The position numbers were made by a program, and so were the translations under genes. The notes under the pieces were generated by a model. That model was not told the origin of the DNA. It searched no databases and saw only the letters and a program-made list of their open reading frames with translations. DNA of 7,015 nucleotides from JBEKYH01 sp049511115 (GTDB taxonomy: Bacteria > Planctomycetota > Phycisphaerae > Tepidisphaerales > Tepidisphaeraceae): contig JBEKYH010000273.1 of NCBI GenBank assembly GCA_049511115.1, positions 1 to 7,015 on the forward strand, written 5' to 3'. Below, in pieces: positions 1 through 6,844 of the stretch (position 1 is the stretch's first letter; every line of letters begins with the position of its first letter).

Positions 1-790
<790 letters not shown>

Positions 791-827
791 CGGCCCCGAC
801 TATTCACTTGTCAATGATCCAAAGCGA

Positions 828-857
828 AGCCCGGTCTCGAAAGAGGCCGGGCTTTTT
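828..857 (+). terminator. Intrinsic terminator ending the 16S transcription unit
   Basis: An 11-bp stem (828-838 with 843-853, one G-T wobble) closes on a GAAA tetraloop (839-842) and runs directly into five T residues (853-857). This is a textbook rho-independent terminator, about 140 bases after the mature 16S end. It implies that transcription from the 16S promoter ends here, without a downstream 23S gene. Confidence 0.88.
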
Positions 858-915
858 GCTGCGCGGAGTGCGTTGGAACTCGTCTTTCGGCTAGCAAGGC
901 GGCATTCGGGCGCCG

Positions 916-924
916 TGGTATAAT
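916..924 (+). promoter_or_regulatory. Extended -10 promoter (TGGTATAAT) upstream of the Uma2 gene
   Basis: A perfect TATAAT hexamer (919-924) is preceded by TGn (916-918), the extended -10 motif that can work without a good -35 box. No convincing -35 is seen 16-18 bases upstream. Transcription would start near 931, after the 16S terminator, so the Uma2 gene is expressed independently of rRNA. With that start site, the GTG at 933 would be essentially leaderless, and the GTG at 969 and ATG at 978 would have leaders of about 40-50 bases. Confidence 0.55.
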
Positions 925-958
925 GATTATGCGTGAGACGATATGACCTCTCGTGGAC

Positions 959-962
959 AGGA
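959..962 (+). promoter_or_regulatory. Possible Shine-Dalgarno AGGA favouring a GTG start at 969
   Basis: AGGA matches the CCTCC anti-SD seen at the 16S 3' end and lies six bases before an in-frame GTG (969). It is 15 bases before the ATG at 978, which is too far for efficient use. If functional, it adds three residues (MIG) to the Uma2 protein. A four-base match is weak evidence alone. Confidence 0.35.
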
Positions 963-977
963 TCGACGGTGATTGGC

Positions 978-1565
978 ATGGAATTGAAAGTTCCTAAACA
1001 GCGGTTCTCTGTGGCCGAATACCTTGAGCGTGAGCGGAAGGCTGTTGATAAGCACGAGTACCGCGATGGCGAGATTTTGCTGATGGCCGGAGGCTCGAGG
1101 AGCCATAGCCTGATGATCGCCAACGTAATCGCCGCACTGCATAGTCGCCTTCAGGGCAAGCCCTGTCGAGTTTACGACAGTAATCTTCGCGTCCAGGTGC
1201 CGCGCAAGGTCTTGTATACATATCCCGATGTGAGCGTCATATGCGGCCAGAGTGACCCTGACGAAAACGATCCAGCGGGTGACACGGTAACCAATCCACG
1301 ATTGATCGTTGAAGTGCTTTCCGATTCCACCGAGGCATACGATCGGGGTAAGAAATTTGACGGATATCGCGAACTCGAATCGCTACAAGAATACGTCTTG
1401 GTGTCGCAGGAGGCGCCGCGGGTTGAAACGTTCTTCCGCCAACCCGACGGCACCTGGCTGCTGACCCCCGTTTCCGGCTTGAACGCTTCCGTGAGGTTGC
1501 GATCGATTGAAACCGAAGTTGCACTGGCGGCCATCTACCAGGGCGTCGAATTTCCCGCGGCCTAG
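978..1565 (+). CDS. Uma2-family (DUF820) putative restriction endonuclease-like protein
   Basis: This 195-residue protein belongs to the Uma2 family, which has a PD-(D/E)XK nuclease fold and is very abundant in cyanobacteria and planctomycetes; its biological role is mostly unknown. Family landmarks, numbered from the ATG, are the N-terminal FSVAEYL (10-16), HEYRDGEILLMAGGS (26-40), SNLRVQV (68-74), the YPD motif with candidate catalytic Asp84, IVEVLS with candidate catalytic Glu112, the STEAYDRGKKF stretch (117-127), and YVLVSQ (139-144). The length is normal. The ATG at 978 gives the usual family N-terminus. An in-frame GTG at 969 has AGGA (959-962) six bases upstream, and a GTG at 933 would add 15 atypical residues, so the start is uncertain. 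Base composition looks lower in GC than der. The next gene begins 48 bases downstream with no terminator between them. Confidence 0.9.
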   Translation: MELKVPKQRFSVAEYLERERKAVDKHEYRDGEILLMAGGSRSHSLMIANVIAALHSRLQGKPCRVYDSNLRVQVPRKVLYTYPDVSVICGQSDPDENDPAGDTVTNPRLIVEVLSDSTEAYDRGKKFDGYRELESLQEYVLVSQEAPRVETFFRQPDGTWLLTPVSGLNASVRLRSIETEVALAAIYQGVEFPAA

Positions 1566-1598
1566 CCGCCCCCCCCTTTTCATCCGGGCCACATTGAC

Positions 1599-1604
1599 GA
1601 TAAT
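1599..1604 (+). promoter_or_regulatory. Possible -10 element (GATAAT) before the zinc-ribbon gene
   Basis: GATAAT ends nine bases before the ATG at 1614. A weak -35 candidate, TTTTCA (1577-1582), lies 16 bases upstream, beside a run of eight Cs. If used, transcription would start almost at the ATG, giving a very short leader or none. The match is modest and read-through from the Uma2 promoter is an alternative. Confidence 0.3.
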
Positions 1605-1613
1605 GACGGGTCT

Positions 1614-2420
1614 ATGGGTCCCACGAACATCAGTCTGGTCACGTTATATCAGGCCGACCAGAAAGTCCGAGCCGCCCAGGCGCGCCTCGACGAGGCCAGC
1701 CATAACATACGCGTGCAGGAACGGCGTCTCGCCGATTGTCTCGAAAAGCACAAGCTCGCCACTGCCAAGCTCAAGGAACAGCAGACGCAATCCTCCGCTC
1801 TTGAACTGGACATCAAGACGCGCGATGAGCACATCGAGCGGCTCCGCACCCAGCAGCAGACCGCCAAGAACAATAAGGAATATCAGGCGTTTCTCCTGGA
1901 GATTAACACCGAGAAAGTTGAAAAGGAGAAAATCGAGGAACAGACCCTCAAGGTCATGGAGCAGGTCGAAACGCTCGCCGCCGAGCACAAGGAGCTGACT
2001 GCCGTCCTGGATGGCGAGCGGTCCAAGCTGGATAAGCTCAAGGCGCAACTCGGCGACAAGCTCAAGGCGTTGCAAGCCGAAGTAGATTCCCTCAAGCCCG
2101 CCCGCGACCAGGCTCTGGAGGCTGTCCCCGCCAAGTACCGCGACGCCTACACGCGGCTTGCCGACCGTTTTGATGGGGAAGCGTTGAGCGCGCTTTCCAA
2201 GCCCAACCGCCGACTTGAGGAGTACGTCTGCTCGGCCTGCAATCTCGATTTAGTGGTTGACGTTTACAACAAACTTCACACGCGCGACGACCTGGTCTTC
2301 TGCCCAAGCTGCCACCGCATTTTGTATATTCCAGACGATCTGCCTCCGGAATTGGCCGTGAAGGCCAAGCCCAAGCAGCGCGCCGAACCCAAAGAAGCTG
2401 AGGCTCCATCCAATTCCTGA
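1614..2420 (+). CDS. Coiled-coil C4-type zinc-ribbon protein (DUF164 / FlgZ-CdsZ-like)
   Basis: This 268-residue cytoplasmic protein has a long, charged, heptad-like coiled coil (about residues 10-165), a linker, and a C-terminal zinc ribbon. The zinc ligands are Cys206, Cys209, Cys230 and Cys233 (CSAC and CPSC knuckles). The NNKEYQAFLLEI stretch in the middle of the coiled coil is a hallmark of the DUF164 family. Known relatives include Helicobacter HP0958 (FlgZ), which binds RpoN and flagellin mRNA, and CdsZ of Chlamydia; in most bacteria the role is undefined. The ribbon is followed by a Lys/Glu/Ala-rich tail of about 25 residues. ATG 1614 lacks a clear Shine-Dalgarno; a GATAAT hexamer (1599-1604) lies nine bases before it. 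The gene follows the Uma2 gene and converges on der with six bases between stop codons. Confidence 0.9.
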   Translation: MGPTNISLVTLYQADQKVRAAQARLDEASHNIRVQERRLADCLEKHKLATAKLKEQQTQSSALELDIKTRDEHIERLRTQQQTAKNNKEYQAFLLEINTEKVEKEKIEEQTLKVMEQVETLAAEHKELTAVLDGERSKLDKLKAQLGDKLKALQAEVDSLKPARDQALEAVPAKYRDAYTRLADRFDGEALSALSKPNRRLEEYVCSACNLDLVVDVYNKLHTRDDLVFCPSCHRILYIPDDLPPELAVKAKPKQRAEPKEAEAPSNS

Positions 2421-2426
2421 GCGCGT

Positions 2427-3908
2427 TTACTCCGCTTCAGGTTCTTCCGCGCCGCTCTGCGCTTCGACATCCCCGGGCATTTCCGTCGCCTCGTCCAGCG
2501 TGACCGTCGGCGATCGCTGCGTGCGCCCCCGCACCAGCAGCTTGATCGGCGTCTGCGAATAGGGAAGCAATTCCCGGAAGCGGTTGAGCATGAATCGCCG
2601 ATACGAATCATCCAAGAAGAGCGGATTATTCACGAAGAGAACGATCGTCGGCGGATTCACCGCGGTCTGCGTCGCGTAGTAAATGCGCGCCTTGCGCCCG
2701 CTGGGGGTGGAGGGAAGGCGCTCCTCCATGATCTGCCGCACCACGCGATTAAGGTGTCCCGTCGTCAGCCGTGTGCCGGCCTGGTTGTACAAGCCCTGCG
2801 CCAAATCCAGCACCGTCTGCACATTTCTCTGCTCGCTGGCGGTGATGAATGCGATCGGCGCGAAATCCAGATTCACCAGCGTTTCGCCCAGGTACTTTTT
2901 GTATTCGGCCATCAGCTTGGCGTCGTCCACGCCGTGGTCCTGGAACTCCTTGCGCTCCTCGAACGCCGCCTGGCGCGCCAGGTCCCATTTATTCACGACC
3001 AAGACAACAGGCTTGAATTGCTCGGCGATGTACCGCGCCAGTTTCTTGTCCGGCTCGCTTACGGGCTCGGCCGCGTCGATCAGCATGAGCGTCACATCCG
3101 CGCGCCGGATCGATCGTTGTGCTCGGTGAAAGCCGTAAAATTCAATGTCATTGGTAACGACATGCCGCTTCTTGCGGACGCCCGCGGTGTCGATGACGAT
3201 GAGCGTCTGGCCGTCCTTCTCGAAGCGCACGTCCACACTATCCCGCGTCGTGCCGGGCACTTCTGATACAATGACGCGCTCGCCCTTGTCCTCATCCTTC
3301 TCGTACGCCGCGGCGATCGCGTTCACCAGCGTGCTTTTTCCCGCATTGCGCTTGCCGACGATTGCCATCAGCATTTTCGGGGGAGGCAGCTCCGTGGGGG
3401 CCTGACTTAAGTCGATGTTTTGGCGAATGGCATCGATGACCAATTCGATGTTTCTGCCATTGGCCGCCGATATCCCAATCGGCGTGCCCCAGCCCAGGCG
3501 CGCGAACTCCGCGAGCGACGGGTCGGCTTTGGTTCCATCCGCCTTGTTGGCCAGGAGAACCGTCTTCACGCCACTATTGCGGAGGAGGCCCGACAGTTCT
3601 TCGTCGCCGCCCGTCAGACCCGATTGGCAATCGACGACCAGCAACACCAATTCCGCGCTATTCACGGCCAATTCGATCTGATGCTGAATGTGTTCGGTGA
3701 GTTGGTCGGGGTCGTCAAAGCCCCAGCCGCCGGTGTCCATGATCTCGACAAACCGCCCGTCCACCTCCAGGGGCGTGCCGACCCGGTCGCGCGTGACGCC
3801 GGGTGAATCCTGCACAATGCTGATCCGCCGCCCGGCGAGGGCGTTCAGCAAACTACTCTTGCCGACGTTAGGCCGGCCGACTATCGCGACAACTGGGAGA
3901 GAAGACAT
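2427..3908 (-). CDS. der: Ribosome biogenesis GTPase Der (EngA)
   Basis: Der is an essential tandem GTPase that helps assemble the 50S ribosomal subunit. This 493-residue protein has the full architecture. GTPase domain 1 has P-loop GRPNVGKS (11-18), GVTRD (37-41), DTGG (58-61), NKAD (121-124) and SAAN (147-150). Domain 2 has P-loop GKRNAGKS (185-192), PGTTRD (218-223), DTAG (240-243) and NKWD (306-309). A KH-like RNA-binding domain follows at about 375-462, including RKARIYYATQ. The G5 loop of domain 2 is degenerate (TASEQRN, 356-362), there are charged insertions at about 201-210 and 312-340, and the last 25 residues form an acidic tail. The ATG at 3908 is the first start after an in-frame stop three codons upstream. 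The gene lies 34 bases after the protease gene and may be co-transcribed with it. Confidence 0.98.
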   Translation of the reverse strand: MSSLPVVAIVGRPNVGKSSLLNALAGRRISIVQDSPGVTRDRVGTPLEVDGRFVEIMDTGGWGFDDPDQLTEHIQHQIELAVNSAELVLLVVDCQSGLTGGDEELSGLLRNSGVKTVLLANKADGTKADPSLAEFARLGWGTPIGISAANGRNIELVIDAIRQNIDLSQAPTELPPPKMLMAIVGKRNAGKSTLVNAIAAAYEKDEDKGERVIVSEVPGTTRDSVDVRFEKDGQTLIVIDTAGVRKKRHVVTNDIEFYGFHRAQRSIRRADVTLMLIDAAEPVSEPDKKLARYIAEQFKPVVLVVNKWDLARQAAFEERKEFQDHGVDDAKLMAEYKKYLGETLVNLDFAPIAFITASEQRNVQTVLDLAQGLYNQAGTRLTTGHLNRVVRQIMEERLPSTPSGRKARIYYATQTAVNPPTIVLFVNNPLFLDDSYRRFMLNRFRELLPYSQTPIKLLVRGRTQRSPTVTLDEATEMPGDVEAQSGAEEPEAE

Positions 3909-3914
3909 GCCTAC

Positions 3915-3920
3915 ATTCTA
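3915..3920 (-). promoter_or_regulatory. Possible -10 element (TAGAAT) directly upstream of der
   Basis: On the minus strand TAGAAT (3920 to 3915) sits exactly six bases before the der ATG at 3908, with no Shine-Dalgarno in between. This is the arrangement expected for a leaderless transcript, where the start site coincides with the start codon. No convincing -35 is visible, so the call is tentative. Confidence 0.3.
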
Positions 3921-3942
3921 CACGCCATTGGGGCAGAATGAT

Positions 3943-4314
3943 TCACCGCATGCGCTTGAGCCGCACCGCGGGCAGGCGTTTTAGGCGTTGATTCTGTGGA
4001 TCGACCTCAATGCCGACGGATTCCAGCGCGGTTACTCCCAAAATGGGTTCGATGCCGTCCTGCCCGAAAATGATCGTCACTCCGACCACTTCTCCCATGA
4101 ATTCGATCGAAGCGACTCCAATTTCCAAGACAATTTCCGATCCATCGGCCAGTTCGTAAGTTCGCTTGCCCCTCGGTTCGATTCCGATGGCCCGCAATTC
4201 GTTTCCCGGCGCCATGCAGTCAATCGCGCCGGTGTCAACGAGGAACAGCCCCTCCCATCGCCGCTTCGCATCGCCGGGGTTGCTTACCGCTACGGTTACA
4301 TGCGTTGCGCCCAT
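3943..4314 (-). CDS. Small retropepsin-like (clan AA) aspartic protease
   Basis: This 123-residue protein matches single-domain clan AA aspartic proteases, which form an active site by dimerisation. The catalytic motif is Asp27-Thr28-Gly29 inside LFLVDTGAIDCMAP (23-36), close to the family pattern LVDTGA-x-D. A second family signature, ILGVTALESVGIEVDP (91-106), is the usual C-terminal segment ending in V-D-P. No signal peptide or membrane segment is seen, so it is probably cytoplasmic. The C-terminus is basic (KRLPAVRLKRMR). Substrates of these small bacterial proteins are generally unknown. It starts 41 bases after the stop of the PEP-CTERM gene and ends 34 bases before der, in the same direction, with no terminator between. 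The start codon is preceded by TATAAT rather than a Shine-Dalgarno. Confidence 0.87.
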   Translation of the reverse strand: MGATHVTVAVSNPGDAKRRWEGLFLVDTGAIDCMAPGNELRAIGIEPRGKRTYELADGSEIVLEIGVASIEFMGEVVGVTIIFGQDGIEPILGVTALESVGIEVDPQNQRLKRLPAVRLKRMR

Positions 4315-4320
4315 TGGCGA

Positions 4321-4326
4321 ATTATA
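4321..4326 (-). promoter_or_regulatory. -10 element (TATAAT) directly upstream of the aspartic protease gene
   Basis: A perfect TATAAT on the minus strand (4326 to 4321) lies six bases before the ATG at 4314. A start site at the normal distance from a -10 box would fall on or next to the ATG, implying a leaderless mRNA for the protease, perhaps reading on into der. The -35 region is poor and there is no TGn extension. The perfect hexamer in a GC-rich stretch makes chance less likely but does not exclude it. Confidence 0.45.
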
Positions 4327-4355
4327 GCCTCACCGCTGGACTCGCGACACCTCAA

Positions 4356-6716
4356 TCAAGCGAGCCGGCGATCGCGTCTTCGGCGCCGCAGCAAACCGGC
4401 GGCCGCCACCGCCAAAAGTCCTGCCGCTGCCGGCTCCGGCACGTTATCGCTTTGTGCCGCCTGCACGTCCGCCAGGGCCAGGTCCCAGGCGCCCGCGAAC
4501 GATCCGGGAAGTTGCGCGAGCTGGCCGGCGCTGAGGCGCTTGTTGAAATTCTGGGCGACCAGCAGCAGGTCGGCGAAATTGACTTTGCCGTCGTAATTGA
4601 AATCGCCGTCGGCCCAGTCGATCGGGTTGTGGCGCGTATCGAGCGTGTGGTTGAAATTTTGTGCGATCACCAGTAAATCCGCAAAGTTTACTGTGCCGTC
4701 CAGATTGGCATCGCCGGCAATTGTGAGCTCGACCACAATCTGGTTGCCCTGCGCGGGAGTTCCCGCATCGGTGTTTCCGTCGGCGTATCCAACAGCGTAA
4801 AGATTCGGGTTGGCCGCGGCGTCACTGCTGTCGATGCCGGGTCCGGTCCATGTGTCGTTGTTGTATCCACTTTTCAGATAAGCGACGATCGTGTTGATCG
4901 GGTCGCCGGCGGGCGAGCCGTAATTGATGGACATAGAACCGTTGAGGTTGACGACGCCGCTGCCCACGATGTTGAGAGCGTTGAGCGAGGTGTTCGCAAC
5001 GTTCAGATTGACCTTTCCGTTGTTCCCAACGGTTAAAGCTCCCGTCACGTCCAATTGGCCGTGATTGTCGACCATCAAGGTTCCGGCGCCGCCCGCCCCC
5101 GCGCTTGAACCGCCGACGTAGAGATTGCCGTTGACGGTCCAAGTGCCGTCAGTGACAGTCACCGCGCCGGTGGAACCTGGATTGGCGGCGATGTCGGCTT
5201 CACCGTTGACAACCCAAACGCCTTGAAGGCCGGCGCCGGAGTCGCCGATGATGACCGAGCCGTTTGAACCTGCTTGATTGCCTACGATGGCGCCGCCGGT
5301 AGTCAGGCCGGAGCTTGAGACTCCGCTGTTGACAGCGGTCGTGTCAATCACGAGCGAAGCCGTCGAGACATCGCCGACGGTCAGGCTCCCTGCCAGCGCT
5401 AAACTCTCGTTCTGGTTAAGCGTCAAATCCTCGGTCCCAAAGAGATTTCCGTCAACCGAATCGATCATGACCCCAAACCCGGGATCAGTCAGGTCTACGC
5501 TGCCGCTGAAGAATGTGAATCCCGTCGTGGTGTTGGCGATGGAGGCCGCCGTCAATGCGCCGCCGTTGACGGTGAAGGTGTCGCCCGGCTCAATAGTCAA
5601 TGCGCCGCCGTTGTTCAGATTCAGAGTCTGGCCGGCGTTGAGCACGAAATTGTGGCCGTTCAAGTCGGCCGCCGGACCGTCCGCGGCCAAGAATCCCTGG
5701 TTGTTGATGATCTGGCTGGTGCTTATGCCGCCGTTCTCGACGGTGAGTTTGCCGTTGGTGAAATTGATGAGGGCGCCGTTGGCCTGGACGAGAGTTCCAG
5801 CGTCGAGGCTACCGCCGCTGAGATTGAGCGTGACGGAGTTGATCGAGAGTTGTTGATCGACCTGAAGATTCATGCCGCTATTGAGTGCGAATCCGGCCCC
5901 GAAAAAGTCACCAGGCGAGCCGATGTCGAAGTTGGAATCGAGAATGTGCAGCGTGCCGCGCGTCCAATCGAAGCGGCCACCGGCGTCCACCAGGCCGCCG
6001 ACGTTGATGCTCCCGCCCTGGAGGTTGACGGTTCCCCCGGGCCAGACGCGCAAATTTGTTCCCTGGCCGGTGAACTGGTTATCGTCGAAGTAGGTGTTGA
6101 TTCCCGCCAGGCCGCTCGCCAGGGTAAGCGTCGCCGTGCCGCCGGACGCGCTGGACGTGCCGCCGACGTTGATGTCTCCGTCGAGGATGCTCAGCCCGCC
6201 GACATCAATGTAAACGACGCCGCTGGACGCAGGTTCAGCGGCGATGTCCACGTCGCCCACCGACGTCCAAAGTCCCAGGCCGTTGATGTTTTGATAATCG
6301 GGGTTGCCATCGTGGATGCCAAGATCAACCATGCCGTCGGACCCTGCCTGGTTGCCGATGATCGCCGACGGGCCATCCGCGGGGCCAATGTAGCTTGGAC
6401 CGGTTGCGATGCCGTCAACCAGATCGATGTTGTTATTCGCGTCGGTGAACCAGCCGTTGGTTTCATCGTCTACAACTCCCGTGGCGACATCGCCGACGAT
6501 CAGGGGACTTCCACTGAGGAGTTCGCCGTTGAAAATCGTGAAGTCGAAGTCGTTGGGAAATGCGGTCGGCGATTGAGAGATGTTTCCGTCCACAGTGTCG
6601 ACAACCACTGTCGGGTCCGCCGCCGCACTCGAAGCCAGACCAGCGAGTATGGCTGCGAGCGACAGAGCCGGCGCGCTTGGCGCCATGCGCGCGACCCTAG
6701 CCCGCTTTTGTGGCAT
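4356..6716 (-). CDS. Secreted beta-repeat protein with dockerin-type domain and PEP-CTERM sorting signal
   Basis: This 786-residue protein is exported and probably processed at the cell envelope. It begins with a Sec signal peptide: a basic start, a hydrophobic Ala/Leu core, and probable cleavage after Ala-Ala-Ala at residue 33. The body (about 36-660) is Gly/Asn/Thr/Val-rich with repeated short strands, as expected for a beta-solenoid. It contains a duplicated module (37-197 and 416-547) and three short GG-x-L repeats between them. A dockerin-like pair of Ca-binding loops follows: GDANLDGTVNFADLL (668-682) and GDFNYDGKVNFADLL (704-718). The C-terminus is PEP-CTERM: VPEP (759-762), a hydrophobic helix, and an Arg-rich tail, recognised by exosortases. 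The ATG at 6716 is chosen for its Shine-Dalgarno and signal peptide; a GTG at 6743 would add nine residues. The ligand or substrate is unknown, and no exosortase gene lies in the window. Confidence 0.92.
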   Translation of the reverse strand: MPQKRARVARMAPSAPALSLAAILAGLASSAAADPTVVVDTVDGNISQSPTAFPNDFDFTIFNGELLSGSPLIVGDVATGVVDDETNGWFTDANNNIDLVDGIATGPSYIGPADGPSAIIGNQAGSDGMVDLGIHDGNPDYQNINGLGLWTSVGDVDIAAEPASSGVVYIDVGGLSILDGDINVGGTSSASGGTATLTLASGLAGINTYFDDNQFTGQGTNLRVWPGGTVNLQGGSINVGGLVDAGGRFDWTRGTLHILDSNFDIGSPGDFFGAGFALNSGMNLQVDQQLSINSVTLNLSGGSLDAGTLVQANGALINFTNGKLTVENGGISTSQIINNQGFLAADGPAADLNGHNFVLNAGQTLNLNNGGALTIEPGDTFTVNGGALTAASIANTTTGFTFFSGSVDLTDPGFGVMIDSVDGNLFGTEDLTLNQNESLALAGSLTVGDVSTASLVIDTTAVNSGVSSSGLTTGGAIVGNQAGSNGSVIIGDSGAGLQGVWVVNGEADIAANPGSTGAVTVTDGTWTVNGNLYVGGSSAGAGGAGTLMVDNHGQLDVTGALTVGNNGKVNLNVANTSLNALNIVGSGVVNLNGSMSINYGSPAGDPINTIVAYLKSGYNNDTWTGPGIDSSDAAANPNLYAVGYADGNTDAGTPAQGNQIVVELTIAGDANLDGTVNFADLLVIAQNFNHTLDTRHNPIDWADGDFNYDGKVNFADLLLVAQNFNKRLSAGQLAQLPGSFAGAWDLALADVQAAQSDNVPEPAAAGLLAVAAAGLLRRRRRDRRLA
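4359..4442 (-). other. PEP-CTERM exosortase recognition tail
   Basis: Residues 759 to 786 read V-P-E-P, then an Ala/Leu/Gly hydrophobic helix of about 14 residues, then a cluster of arginines. This is the standard PEP-CTERM tripartite signal, thought to be cut by an exosortase near the PEP motif after export. Confidence 0.9.
4539..4715 (-). other. Dockerin-type I-like domain (two Ca-binding loops) within the PEP-CTERM protein
   Basis: Residues 668 to 726 hold two F-hand-like calcium loops. The first has Asp669, Asn671, Asp673 and Asp680 as ligands; the second has Asp705, Asn707, Asp709 and Asp716. Each is followed by the helix NFADLL-[VL]-[IV]-AQNFN. In cellulosomes such pairs bind cohesins. 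In planctomycetes this exact style of repeat, just before PEP-CTERM, is common, and a cohesin partner has not generally been assigned. Confidence 0.85.
5076..5471 (-). repeat. Internal duplication in the PEP-CTERM protein, copy B
   Basis: Residues 416 to 547, carrying the same landmarks as copy A in the same order: VDGN (421-424), VGDVST (447-452), IVGNQAGSNG (477-486), Trp501, GEADIAANPGSTG (505-517) and VGGSS (534-538). The spacing to copy A shifts from about 379 to 350 residues along the module, so the copies have diverged by indels. Confidence 0.75.
5490..6029 (-). repeat. Three diverged ~30-residue GG-x-[IL] strand repeats in the PEP-CTERM protein
   Basis: Residues 230-258, 297-326 and 381-409 each follow the pattern [LV]-x-G-G-x-[IL]-x-[AV]-x-x-[LI], then a short turn, then G-x-[FL]-x-[FW]-x-x-G-x-[LV]. 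Examples are VNLQGGSINVGGLV, LNLSGGSLDAGTLV and FTVNGGALTAASIA. The pattern suggests coils of a beta-helix. The alignment was made by eye with one-residue gaps. Confidence 0.6.
6126..6608 (-). repeat. Internal duplication in the PEP-CTERM protein, copy A
   Basis: Residues 37 to 197. Landmarks shared with copy B are VD-[TS]-VDGN (40-45), VGDV-[AS]-T (74-79), IIGNQAGS-[DN]-G (119-128), Trp150, G-[DE]-x-DIAA-[EN]-P-x-S-x-G (154-166) and VGG-[TS]-S (184-188). Copy A is about 30 residues longer, mostly because of an acidic, Asn-rich insert (about 82-102). Confidence 0.75.
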
Positions 6717-6844
6717 GTTTTCCTTACAGCCTGGAACAACCAATCACACCCGGGAGACAACGCACTCATCCACTAATATTTAGTTTAGGCGACATTTTAA
6801 GCCTGCGAAGCGGAATTCCACGGATTAAGCACAACTTCTCCAGC
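6717..6844 (-). other. Leader region of the PEP-CTERM gene with AT-rich promoter-like stretch
   Basis: These 128 bases separate the PEP-CTERM start from the upstream partial gene. They include an AT-rich tract (about 6769-6803) that stands out against the GC-rich surroundings. Within it, TAAAAT (6799 to 6794) is a possible -10 box, giving a leader of about 70 bases, but no good -35 is found. A GGAATTCC palindrome lies near 6812-6819. No intrinsic terminator for the upstream gene is visible. Confidence 0.35.
6721..6725 (-). promoter_or_regulatory. Shine-Dalgarno AAGGA of the PEP-CTERM gene
   Basis: AAGGA (minus strand, 6725 to 6721) is complementary to the anti-SD at the 16S 3' end and lies four bases before ATG 6716. 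It decides for this start over the upstream GTG at 6743. It is the only clear Shine-Dalgarno in the window; the other starts lack one. Confidence 0.65.

Noticed and set aside
1507..1998. Plus-strand open frame overlapping the ends of the Uma2 and zinc-ribbon genes
   Set aside because: It is out of frame with two recognised genes, and its product is a low-complexity Arg/Ser/Pro string.
2416..2441. Bidirectional terminator between the zinc-ribbon gene and der
   Set aside because: The stem is only eight pairs with a bulge and a nine-base loop, has no T-tract on either strand, and overlaps both stop codons.
2754..3266. Plus-strand open frame opposite der, with others at 3145-3405, 3415-3681 and 3420-3806
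   Set aside because: These are antisense shadows of a complete, highly conserved der gene and show no motif of their own.
5652..6776. Long plus-strand open frame (374 codons) opposite the PEP-CTERM gene
   Set aside because: It is fully antisense to a gene with a signal peptide, dockerin loops and PEP-CTERM tail. Its translation is Val/Asp/Ala/Arg-rich with no domain, as expected from the complement of a biased, GC-rich coding frame.
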